Of a stretch of DNA of 7,511 nucleotides, positions 1-5,512 are shown in pieces. The position numbers and the translations under genes are program-made. Location of the stretch: NCBI GenBank assembly GCA_023379725.1, contig JAMCPC010000019.1:1-7511 (forward strand), read 5' to 3'. Positions within the stretch are counted from its first letter, which is position 1. Every line of letters begins with the position of its first letter. The stretch comes from Actinomycetota bacterium. Lineage in GTDB: Bacteria > Actinomycetota > Acidimicrobiia > Acidimicrobiales > JAMCPL01. The notes below the pieces were generated by a model, which saw nothing but the letters and a program-made list of their open reading frames with translations, had not been told where the DNA came from and did no database searches.

Positions 1-58
1 TTAGGTACTGTAACAGAATAGCTTATTTTTGTGCTCCGTGCATAACGGTTGTTCTTCG

Positions 59-249
59 GTGAGCTTTGGAACGAGTTTTGCGAAAAACTTGAAGTGAGCT
101 TTTTGGATGTGACTGATGCAACTAATTTTGTACGGCTGAACGCCATTACGTCACTGTCTTTGGGGTGAACTTTTTGGAGGAAGACGATGCAACTGACTTC
201 AAGGCAAGCCGCGTCATTAACTCTGAGGTGAACCGTGCAACTAACTTTT
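59..249. repeat. Imperfect tandem array upstream of the nuclease-like gene
   Basis: Units begin with GTGA(G/A)C at 59, 94, 165 and 228. The two longest (94-164 and 165-227) share GTGARCTTTTTGGA, then GATGCAACTRAYTT, then a diverged tail containing CGTCA and ending in an ACTCT- or TGTCT-like run. The last unit is short and keeps only GTGAAC plus GTGCAACTAACTTTT. The core GCAACTRAYTT therefore occurs three times, near 118, 189 and 237. The 1-286 stretch has no coding frame of note. One frame open from position 3 ends at TGA 60-62, exactly where the first unit begins, so the tail of an upstream gene is possible but unproven. Confidence 0.7.
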
Positions 250-274
250 AACCATTTCCGTTACACCTCCGGTG

Positions 275-287
275 CATAATTACATCA
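275..287 (+). promoter_or_regulatory. -10 hexamer for a leaderless start of the nuclease-like gene
   Basis: CATAAT at 275-280 matches the TATAAT consensus at five of six positions. Six bases separate it from ATG 287, so transcription would begin at or next to the start codon. No convincing -35 is visible about 17 bp upstream (CCATTT at 252-257). There is no Shine-Dalgarno sequence; the nearby ACCTCC has the wrong sense. Confidence 0.5.
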
Positions 288-2326
288 TGTCGATAGACAC
301 GATGAACTCAGTACGGAATATTTCTACAGCCGAATTGCCTCGTACCGAACACAGTAGGCTGTCTCATGGCGGTCTTGCCGGTGGTCTTAGGGAGTGGCTG
401 GAGGATCAGGCTTTTCATATCTTGGCAGGAAAGCCATCTGGCTTTTCGCCAGTAGTGGTGAACCTGGATATTGTAGGTTGCGGAGAAGACAGGTGGATAT
501 CGAATGATGTCATGTCCAGGCGAAATGCCAAGGGTGCAGATACTCAATGTACGGACATAGAGACTGCCAGAGGTATCCTGGTGAGGAAGTTATTTGATCT
601 TCAGATAGCCACAGGTAATGTCAATCCACGTCGCTCGTTTGAGGCAGCTATCGAAGTATCCAGGTTGTCCAATGATACAGGTGATTTGGTCAGTTTTTTG
701 CGTACCTGCAAACCGGCTGTGGTTACCAAGCTGAAGAGAGAGGTGGAATACCATGCTAGCAAAATCGTGTCACATTGGGATCGTATCCCAGGATATATGT
801 ATCCGCGTACGCACAATCGATATACGATATCATGTCACGGAGGGGAGTTGGTATTTACAGGAGTGTGTGATCTCATCCTGGCGACACCTGGAAACGTTAT
901 TATCAATGTATGCACAGACGTACAGGGAGACGACGGAGATATATCTCGAGGTAGTCATGACGTACGACGAGGTGGCTACACTGCGTACGGTGAAGGTCAT
1001 TTCGTACGAAGAGATGGTCGGGATACGCAGAGAAGTGCTCCGGAGAAGCAGGGAAACAGCCGAGAGAAGCAGAGAACCTCTGGCCTAGTCATCGACATGA
1101 AAGAGCGCATGCGCTATTTGGCTCTACTCAGTACCTTGCGAGATGGGATTCCACCAGATGCTGTGGCGAGATGGTACTCAGCTACTGGTCGTTTTGAGAT
1201 TGATGCCATTACGGAGGACGTACTAAAAGAGGCTCTGGAGGGCTTGTTGAAAATGGTAGAGTCGGGGATAAGCTTAGCTGGGCAAGTTGGAGCATTTGCT
1301 GGTGTGTCCCGATCCAGTGTATCTAGTTGTACATCCCAAGCTAGCATGTCCGTCTGTACATCCCAATCCGGAGTGCCCGGCGATATTCCTGCACCCATGC
1401 GCCATCCTATCCGTACTGTACCAAAGTCTCCTGAGATCGTTCGACCCAGCGTACCAACGACCCTTTCGCATACTACAGCTACAGTAGACGCTGCAGAGTT
1501 GACTGCATGGCATCGTAGGTTGGACAGGATGGTATCTTCTGGTCTAGTAGGCATAGACAGTAGCTGTGATAGGGGTATTGAAATATCCGGCTATCATATC
1601 GGCCTCTTTCTGGAGGGAAATTTGGATATATTGCGTGTCCCTGCCGTGGCATTTCACCCCTCTCCGCTCATGGCCAGAAAGGCAATCGGCATTACCGCGA
1701 TAGAAAGGTACATAAAGGATATTAGAGCTCATGCAGGTAGGGAAAGGGTTATTGATTTGGCCAGGTATGTAGAAGAAGTGCTCGATATGTCTTTTAAGGG
1801 CGTGTATGCCCGTAGATGTGGAGATGGTGCCGCCACATGGCGTTCCAGCCGTCATTGGTGGGCAGAGTGGTATACTCAGCTATCTTCGACCAGAAAAGCA
1901 TTGGTGAAGGCAGAGGCAATTAACTGGGTATCTAATGCCTGGCCGGCATTGAGGTGGATGCTACTACCTCCTACCACAGAGTTTGGTCCTAGCAAAGCCT
2001 GTTGGCGTCTACCGTATAGTGACCGGTTGCGTGTAGCCGCACGATGGGATCTCAAAGTACGGTACCCATCTGGGGGATTCTCTGTATTGAGTATTTTGGA
2101 TGGATCAGCACCTTCACGATGGGAAGAGGCACTTTGTCTCCCTATGCTTGTACATTTGATGAACGGTAATCCTGATAAGGTAGGGGGTCTCGGCGGTGTG
2201 CCGGTACGGTCTGTTGGCATATGGCTTGGAAGCGGCCAGGTGAGAACCTGCGACATATCATGGGAGTTGTTGGAGAGGACAGCTACGGCATCGCTCAATA
2301 CTTTAAAGTACATCAATCGGCCGTGA
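287..2326 (+). CDS. Large protein with a duplicated, degenerate RecB/PD-(D/E)XK-like domain
   Basis: A 679-residue protein, counted from ATG 287; GTG 272 would add five residues but overlaps the likely -10 box. Residues about 95-330 resemble actinobacterial RecB-like PD-(D/E)XK proteins: a helical lead-in, a strand with Asp195 (GVCDLILA), then RYLALLSTLRDGIPP (276-290) and TGRFEIDAITEDVL (300-313). The usual Asp-X-Lys motif is absent after the first strand, where VIINVC stands. A DMK triplet occurs at 270-272, after a roughly 60-residue polar insertion. Residues 340-400 are a Ser/Thr/Pro-rich linker. Residues about 575-675 repeat the layout: ARWDLKV, SVLSILDGS, a CLPMLVHL helix, then SGQVRTCDISWELLERT. 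There is no signal peptide or membrane span. The missing or displaced catalytic residues suggest a structural or DNA-binding role, or an inactive nuclease. Family assignment is from memory of the pattern; exact function is unknown. Confidence 0.75.
   Translation: MSIDTMNSVRNISTAELPRTEHSRLSHGGLAGGLREWLEDQAFHILAGKPSGFSPVVVNLDIVGCGEDRWISNDVMSRRNAKGADTQCTDIETARGILVRKLFDLQIATGNVNPRRSFEAAIEVSRLSNDTGDLVSFLRTCKPAVVTKLKREVEYHASKIVSHWDRIPGYMYPRTHNRYTISCHGGELVFTGVCDLILATPGNVIINVCTDVQGDDGDISRGSHDVRRGGYTAYGEGHFVRRDGRDTQRSAPEKQGNSREKQRTSGLVIDMKERMRYLALLSTLRDGIPPDAVARWYSATGRFEIDAITEDVLKEALEGLLKMVESGISLAGQVGAFAGVSRSSVSSCTSQASMSVCTSQSGVPGDIPAPMRHPIRTVPKSPEIVRPSVPTTLSHTTATVDAAELTAWHRRLDRMVSSGLVGIDSSCDRGIEISGYHIGLFLEGNLDILRVPAVAFHPSPLMARKAIGITAIERYIKDIRAHAGRERVIDLARYVEEVLDMSFKGVYARRCGDGAATWRSSRHWWAEWYTQLSSTRKALVKAEAINWVSNAWPALRWMLLPPTTEFGPSKACWRLPYSDRLRVAARWDLKVRYPSGGFSVLSILDGSAPSRWEEALCLPMLVHLMNGNPDKVGGLGGVPVRSVGIWLGSGQVRTCDISWELLERTATASLNTLKYINRP
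954..1017 (+). repeat. Imperfect 22-bp direct repeat within the insertion of the nuclease-like gene
   Basis: GTCATGACGTACGACGAG at 954-971 recurs as GTCATTTCGTACGAAGAG at 996-1013; extended over 22 bp (954-975 and 996-1017), 18 positions match. The offset is 42 bp, a whole number of codons. CGTAC also occurs near 919 and 984. The repeat lies in the segment separating the two halves of the N-terminal domain, suggesting that this insertion grew partly by local duplication. Confidence 0.55.
1328..1366 (+). repeat. 12-bp direct repeat in the linker of the nuclease-like gene
   Basis: TGTACATCCCAA occurs at 1328-1339 and again at 1355-1366, offset 27 bp (nine codons). It encodes a repeated CTSQ in the Ser/Thr-rich linker, consistent with in-frame slippage or duplication in a disordered segment. 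Confidence 0.6.
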
Positions 2327-2480
2327 GCCGACAGTACGTAATTCGAGTGGCTGATCCGCAGATGCCGAAGGGAGTGCCGGTAGCCACTGTTGCTCCGTGA
2401 GCCGACAGTACGTAATGCGAGTGCATGATACGTGGTGCTTCCGATGACAAGCGTTCCCGAAGAGACCGTGAGCCGACAGT
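2321..2480. repeat. Tandem array starting at the stop codon of the nuclease-like gene
   Basis: CCGTGAGCCGACAGT begins at 2321, 2395 and 2466, a spacing of 74 and 71 bp. Copies one and two extend the identity through ACGTAAT and CGAGTG with one mismatch. The TGA of the first copy (2324-2326) is the stop codon of the upstream gene. Tails of the units differ; copies one and three share CAGATGC and a GTGCCGGTA-type segment in opposite orientation. The array fills most of the gap before the small membrane gene and has no convincing coding frame. Confidence 0.75.
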
Positions 2481-2513
2481 CTTGCCAGATGCAATGCCAG
2501 TGGTTACCGGCAC
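2374..2513. repeat. Long-spaced inverted repeat across the array
   Basis: GTGCCGGTAGCCAC at 2374-2387 is the reverse complement of GTGGTTACCGGCAC at 2500-2513 except for one base. Similarity continues outward on both sides (GAAG-like and TTGC-like flanks). The arms lie in the tails of array units one and three, so one tail may have inverted during array growth, or the transcript may fold into a long-range stem enclosing the middle unit. Confidence 0.5.
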
Positions 2514-2530
2514 TGCTTCCGTTTATGACT

Positions 2531-2544
2531 TATGATGTAAGTGA
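2531..2544 (+). promoter_or_regulatory. -10 hexamer for a leaderless start of the small membrane gene
   Basis: TATGAT at 2531-2536 matches TATAAT at five of six positions and ends seven bases before ATG 2544, placing the expected transcription start on the start codon. No Shine-Dalgarno sequence is visible. The same spacing is seen at three other genes in this window, which is the main reason to believe it. Confidence 0.45.
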
Positions 2545-2696
2545 TGACGGTTGCATTTATTGTTGTATTTGGTCTATTCATACTGGGACTAGGAATACTC
2601 GTATATTTTATGGTCAAATGGGGTCACAGGGAGGATCGGCGAAGGAACAAAGATCGTGGGCTGGATGGTGGAGTGGCTAAAAACGGTACACTGTAG
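2544..2696 (+). CDS. Small single-span membrane protein, unknown function
   Basis: A 50-residue protein (51 if the GTG at 2541 is used; an in-frame TAA lies immediately before it). Residues about 3-25 are almost entirely hydrophobic (TVAFIVVFGLFILGLGILVY, then FMVKW). A strongly basic segment follows (HREDRRRNKDR), then a short Gly-containing tail. By the positive-inside rule the N-terminus faces out and the basic tail is cytosolic. There is no Cys lipobox and no clear cleavage site. It sits 217 bp after the nuclease-like gene and ends inside a terminator hairpin. I do not recognise a family. Reality is supported by the clean TM-plus-basic-tail design and a -10 box at leaderless spacing. An alternative, longer frame over this region (2432-2680) has no such features and looks spurious. 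Confidence 0.55.
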   Translation: MTVAFIVVFGLFILGLGILVYFMVKWGHREDRRRNKDRGLDGGVAKNGTL

Positions 2697-2704
2697 GCCG
2701 TTTT
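2680..2704. terminator. Bidirectional hairpin terminator between convergent genes
   Basis: AAAACGG at 2680-2686 pairs perfectly with CCGTTTT at 2698-2704 around an 11-base loop. On the plus strand the stem ends in TTTTGTT. On the minus strand it ends in five T residues. The hairpin lies between the small plus-strand membrane gene, whose last codons it overlaps, and the minus-strand channel gene, so it could serve both. The stem is short and AT-rich outside its CGG core. Confidence 0.5.
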
Positions 2705-2778
2705 GTTACTTGAGTAAAGGCACCTTTATGCCCTGGGGTTGTAACGGCAGGCAGTATCTGTTTATTGCGTGGCAGTTC

Positions 2779-3816
2779 TTAGCTGGAAGCCTTGGATGTG
2801 GTGGAAACATTAGATGCAATTAGTGACCTTAGGGAGTCCACCTGTGCGGCGCTGCCTATGACTATCATGACTTCGCCAGCTACTATCTTTGCATTGGAGG
2901 ACGGAATGGTGCGGAACTCCTTACCCGGTTCACGCATTGCCAGCACCAGCGTTCCGGTACGATCATGTATGCGAGCACTGCTCAGTGTCTGTCCTGCCAG
3001 GGGGGAATTAGCTGGGACATCGACCTGTTCAAGGCGGAACTCCAGATTGGAGTTGTGCATTACCACATCCAGAAACTCTGCAACGTGAGGTTGAGTTGCC
3101 AGGGCTGCCATACGTGCACCACCCAGGTCTTGAGGATCGACGACCCGGTCGGCACCGGCTTGCAGCAGCTTGTCGGCTGCCTGTTGTGTCGCTGCTCGTG
3201 CAACTATAAATAGATTAGGGCACATAGAGCGAGCTGTAAGAGTTACATACAAGTTGTCGGCATCGGCATTTAGGGCAGTAACAAGCACTCGGGCACGTTC
3301 TATGCCCGCTGAGCGCAGTATGCTCTCGTCGGTGGCATCTCCCTGTACGTTAGGTAGATCAATCTTTTCCAAACGTTGTGTAGCGATATCTATGACCACG
3401 ACATCAGACCTGTTCTGCTCTCCCAGGTGCCTGGAGATAGCTCTCCCGACGCGGCCCCATCCACATACTATGATGTGATTGTTCATTGATTTGATGCTCT
3501 TTTCCATTCTATGTCTTTCAAGGGTATCACTTAAGTAGCCCTCAACGAACGATTCGACCAATACGCTGAAAGTGTATGCAGCCATTCCGACTCCAGCCAG
3601 AATCAATATAATGGTAAATATCTTTTCCCCATTATTAAAGCGATGGACTTCGCCAAAGCCTACTGTAGTTACGGTGATGACCGTCTGGAATATAGCATCC
3701 AGCAGGCTGTAGCCAAAGGCTATGTATCCGATTGTGCCGCCCGCCAGCACTAACAATAGGCCGGTTATTCCTATGACCAATTTTTTGGTAGCAACTTTAT
3801 GCGGTGCATTTTCCAC
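2779..3816 (-). CDS. Two-TM potassium channel with RCK (TrkA-N/TrkA-C) domain
   Basis: A 345-residue ligand-gated K+ channel or K+ transport subunit of the inner membrane. TM1 spans residues about 13-34. A pore helix leads to the selectivity filter TVGFGE (51-56, compare TVGYGD), and TM2 spans about 65-90. A Rossmann-type RCK-N domain starts at CGWGRVGRAI (118-127; GxGxxG) with the acidic end of strand two at Asp143 and GDATDESIL at 159-167. This fold binds NAD(H), nucleotides or regulatory ions in the family. An RCK-C domain covers about 250-325. I chose GTG 3816: it gives the usual family length, follows a TATAAT box by seven bases, and avoids overlap with the divergent deacetylase gene. 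An upstream ATG at 4041 would add 75 residues antisense to that gene and is unlikely. Confidence 0.9.
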   Translation of the reverse strand: MENAPHKVATKKLVIGITGLLLVLAGGTIGYIAFGYSLLDAIFQTVITVTTVGFGEVHRFNNGEKIFTIILILAGVGMAAYTFSVLVESFVEGYLSDTLERHRMEKSIKSMNNHIIVCGWGRVGRAISRHLGEQNRSDVVVIDIATQRLEKIDLPNVQGDATDESILRSAGIERARVLVTALNADADNLYVTLTARSMCPNLFIVARAATQQAADKLLQAGADRVVDPQDLGGARMAALATQPHVAEFLDVVMHNSNLEFRLEQVDVPANSPLAGQTLSSARIHDRTGTLVLAMREPGKEFRTIPSSNAKIVAGEVMIVIGSAAQVDSLRSLIASNVSTTSKASS

Positions 3817-3829
3817 TGGTAGTATTATA
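3816..3829 (-). promoter_or_regulatory. -10 hexamer for a leaderless start of the channel gene
   Basis: On the minus strand, TATAAT (3829 to 3824) is followed by seven bases and then GTG 3816, so the predicted transcript begins at the start codon. The motif is near-palindromic with its surroundings, and the plus strand reads TATTAT at 3823-3828. It may also act as a -10 box toward the deacetylase gene. Confidence 0.55.
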
Positions 3830-3873
3830 GCTAGTCCCGTAAGGAGGGAATGGCTGCGGAAGTCGAAGAGGCT

Positions 3874-3879
3874 GATAAT
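3874..3879 (+). promoter_or_regulatory. Possible -10 box for the deacetylase gene
   Basis: GATAAT at 3874-3879 is a five-of-six match to TATAAT about 35 bp before ATG 3915. This leaves room for a leader carrying the AGGTGG ribosome-binding site at 3904-3909. No good -35 hexamer is visible 17 bp upstream. TATTAT at 3823-3828 is an alternative. Confidence 0.3.
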
Positions 3880-3914
3880 AGCCAGAGAGAATCCAAGAAT
3901 GGTAGGTGGTAAAA

Positions 3915-4796
3915 ATGGCTGAAACAGATAGTACTGGTAGTACTGCTGGCTCAAGAACGACACTTGAGGAGCGACTTGGTTACCCGGCGGGTACAAAGTT
4001 GCTGATCTTGAACTGTGACGATCTGGGCTCCTGCCACTCAAGTAACATTGCAGTGTATGAGTGCCTGCGCGATGGGTTGGCTACCAGCTCTACTTTGATG
4101 GTGCCCTGTCCGTGGTCGAGAGGGGCGGCATCGTTGTATGGGGGAGAAGACGTAGGTGTACATCTGACGATGAATTCAGAGTTTGATCTATGCAGGTGGG
4201 GGCCGATTACCTATGCTCCATCATTATTCGATGGTGACGGTGGGTTCCCCCGTACTGTAGTAGACGTATGGGATCACGCTGACATGGATGAGGTACGCAA
4301 GGAATGTTATGCCCAGATTGAAAGGGCTATACTTTGGGGTTTTGACGTGAGTCATCTGGATGCCCATATGGGTACGATGCAGATCAAGGCGGAGTTCTTC
4401 GATGTCTATCTCGACATGGCAGTAGAGTTCAACGTTCCATTGAGACTGTCTGGTCCCGAAACCGAGGAACTTATCGGGTTCCCATTCCGTTCACTGGCCG
4501 ATGAAGCAGGGGTAATTTATCCAGATAATTTCTTGTTTATCCCTGAGATGGGTACCAGGAAGTTTCTTGTAGACGCAGTTCCACACCTGAAGCCAGGAGT
4601 CACTGAGGCATACTTGCATCCCGCTGTCGAGAGTGAAGAGCTAAAGGCATTTGCACCGGATTGGGAGGCTCGTGTAGACGATTACAACTTGCTGGCGCAT
4701 GACCAGTCATTCAAGGAGTTGCTCGAAGCTAACGATATCAAGCTAATAGGGTACAGGGAGCTGAGAAGTCTTATGCGCGGTGAACCGGCAGTGTAG
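3915..4796 (+). CDS. YdjC/ChbG/HpnK-family carbohydrate deacetylase
   Basis: A 293-residue predicted metal-dependent deacetylase of the YdjC-like family, whose members remove N-acetyl groups from sugars such as chitooligosaccharides or hopanoid glycans. Visible family landmarks, in order: NCDDLG (33-38, usual form NADDFG) with the metal-binding Asp pair; GVHLTMN (81-87); RWGPIT (94-99); SHLDAHMG (146-153) with two His; and EAYLHPA (231-237) near the C-terminus. There is no signal peptide, so the enzyme is probably cytosolic. ATG 3915 follows AGGTGG by five bases; GTG 3906 would add three residues and overlap that site. The gene is divergent from the channel and convergent with the SCP2 gene, so context does not reveal a substrate. 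The Ala-to-Cys change in the first motif is unusual compared with the textbook form. Confidence 0.88.
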   Translation: MAETDSTGSTAGSRTTLEERLGYPAGTKLLILNCDDLGSCHSSNIAVYECLRDGLATSSTLMVPCPWSRGAASLYGGEDVGVHLTMNSEFDLCRWGPITYAPSLFDGDGGFPRTVVDVWDHADMDEVRKECYAQIERAILWGFDVSHLDAHMGTMQIKAEFFDVYLDMAVEFNVPLRLSGPETEELIGFPFRSLADEAGVIYPDNFLFIPEMGTRKFLVDAVPHLKPGVTEAYLHPAVESEELKAFAPDWEARVDDYNLLAHDQSFKELLEANDIKLIGYRELRSLMRGEPAV

Positions 4797-4848
4797 CGAG
4801 TTGTGCATTCTTTTTATATGTACGACAAGGTAGTACGGCCTCGCCCAT

Positions 4849-4877
4849 GAGACAGACAACAACGAGACAGACAACAA
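4849..4877. repeat. 15-bp direct repeat, two copies
   Basis: GAGACAGACAACAAC at 4849-4863 is followed directly by GAGACAGACAACAA at 4864-4877, a recent-looking tandem duplication in the 166-bp gap between the convergent deacetylase and SCP2 genes. The rest of this gap, apart from the hairpin at 4911-4949, shows nothing recognisable. Confidence 0.8.
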
Positions 4878-4910
4878 TCCAAGGTATGAGCATCTTCACC
4901 GATAGAGTAT

Positions 4911-4949
4911 GACCCCGCTCCATGAGGGCGGGGAGGATGCTACGGGGTC
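4911..4949. terminator. GC-rich competing hairpins between convergent genes; resembles an IS200/IS605 end
   Basis: CCCCGCTC (4913-4920) pairs with GGGCGGGG (4926-4933) around the loop CATGA, eight pairs including one G-T. GACCCCG (4911-4917) also pairs perfectly with CGGGGTC (4943-4949), so two stems compete for the same C-run. There is no long T-tract on either strand, which weakens a classic Rho-independent terminator, although the position between convergent genes fits one. The string GGGCGGGGAGGATG after a C-rich arm is also how many IS200/IS605-family right ends look, so this may be a relic element end. Confidence 0.45.
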
Positions 4950-4962
4950 GTAACGGAAGCTT

Positions 4963-5349
4963 TTAGAACTCGGTTATTTCGAGGATGTCTTTCTGCATTT
5001 GCTTGTACTCAGGTGAGTTGGTGATTGGTAGTAATGACATCATCTTACCCATATTCCCGTCTATCTTCACCTTGCCTTGCATGAATGCTGCATTGGCATC
5101 CAACTCGCCCTTCTGCACCTTTATGGCGTCCGCATAGCCAAGCGTAAGTGTGATCTCTGCACCCTCTAGCTTGCCCAATTTACTTTCGACGATCTTGCCG
5201 TCTTTGATTACCCAGTAGTAGTCAATGTTTCCTCCCTCGGCACCGGTAACTACGTATTGAAGAGTAGCATCTACTCCGGGGCGCTCCGGCTGACCTTCAG
5301 CCATACGCTGCGTTTCGTCCAACCATTCCTGTGTTAGCCATTTTGACAT
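4963..5349 (-). CDS. SCP2 sterol-binding domain protein
   Basis: A 128-residue single-domain protein of the SCP2 (sterol carrier protein 2) family, whose hydrophobic tunnel binds fatty acyl-CoA, sterols or similar lipids in the cytosol. The beta-rich first half (LQYVVTG, YYWVIKDGKIVESKLGK) leads into AEITLTLGYADAIKVQKGEL (64-83). The family signature AAFMQGKVKIDGNMGKMMSLLP follows at about 87-108. The length is that of a stand-alone SCP2 domain with a short N-terminal helix. ATG 5349 is preceded by AGAAGGAGG with a ten-base spacer, the only strong Shine-Dalgarno sequence in the window. The gene is divergent from an acyl-CoA-active crotonase, which supports a lipid or steroid catabolic role; the ligand cannot be read from sequence. 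Confidence 0.9.
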   Translation of the reverse strand: MSKWLTQEWLDETQRMAEGQPERPGVDATLQYVVTGAEGGNIDYYWVIKDGKIVESKLGKLEGAEITLTLGYADAIKVQKGELDANAAFMQGKVKIDGNMGKMMSLLPITNSPEYKQMQKDILEITEF

Positions 5350-5359
5350 TGTTGACGTG

Positions 5360-5368
5360 CCTCCTTCT
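5360..5368 (-). promoter_or_regulatory. Strong Shine-Dalgarno site of the SCP2 gene
   Basis: The minus strand reads AGAAGGAGG from 5368 to 5360, ten bases before ATG 5349. It fixes the start of the SCP2 gene and shows that this genome uses leadered translation alongside the apparently leaderless genes nearby. Confidence 0.8.
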
Positions 5369-5387
5369 CTAATAATACTTTATTACC

Positions 5388-5408
5388 TATAGTATATAAA
5401 TTACTATA
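5388..5408. promoter_or_regulatory. Palindromic operator candidate between divergent SCP2 and crotonase genes
   Basis: TATAGTA (5388-5394) and TACTATA (5402-5408) are perfect inverted 7-bp arms around TATAAAT. The palindrome lies 39 bp upstream of the SCP2 start and 120 bp upstream of the crotonase start. Minus-strand -10-like hexamers TATACT (5396 to 5391) and TATAGT (5408 to 5403) fall inside it, so a bound dimeric repressor would cover the SCP2 promoter. AT-rich palindromes can arise by chance, and no regulator gene is present in the window. Confidence 0.35.
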
Positions 5409-5512
5409 CAGTACGTGGAATGCTTTGTCCACTCGAAATACTGTAATAGGCGTGTAGATGATAAGCAGAACGTAGCACCCCGTGGTTGGTCGAGGCATTG
5501 ATGAGATGCTAG

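Noticed and set aside
59..249. CRISPR array
   Set aside because: Units differ in length (35, 71 and 63 bp) and sequence, and no constant repeat with unique spacers exists; the same holds for the arrays at 2321 and 6502.
753..1088. 111-residue plus-strand frame inside the nuclease-like gene as an independent gene
   Set aside because: Lacks a convincing start or ribosome site and its first half is unpatterned; only the region of the insertion reads well, so it is kept as a finding and not a gene.
1114..1554. 146-residue minus-strand frame opposite the nuclease-like gene
   Set aside because: Antisense to a segment with recognisable plus-strand domain motifs; its Thr/Asp repeats merely mirror the duplicated linker.
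2432..2680. 82-residue plus-strand frame over the repeat array
   Set aside because: Cys/Gln/Trp-rich composition without domain pattern; the overlapping frame at 2544-2696 gives a coherent membrane protein with its own -10 box.
2710..2734. Small hairpin AAAGGCACCTTT / GGCA...TGCC as a terminator
   Set aside because: Stem of only four to five pairs with no T-tract; the hairpin at 2680-2704 is the better candidate.
5372..5377. TATTAT (minus strand) as the -10 box of the SCP2 gene
   Set aside because: It would place the transcription start inside the Shine-Dalgarno sequence, so a -10 further upstream, within the palindrome, is more likely.
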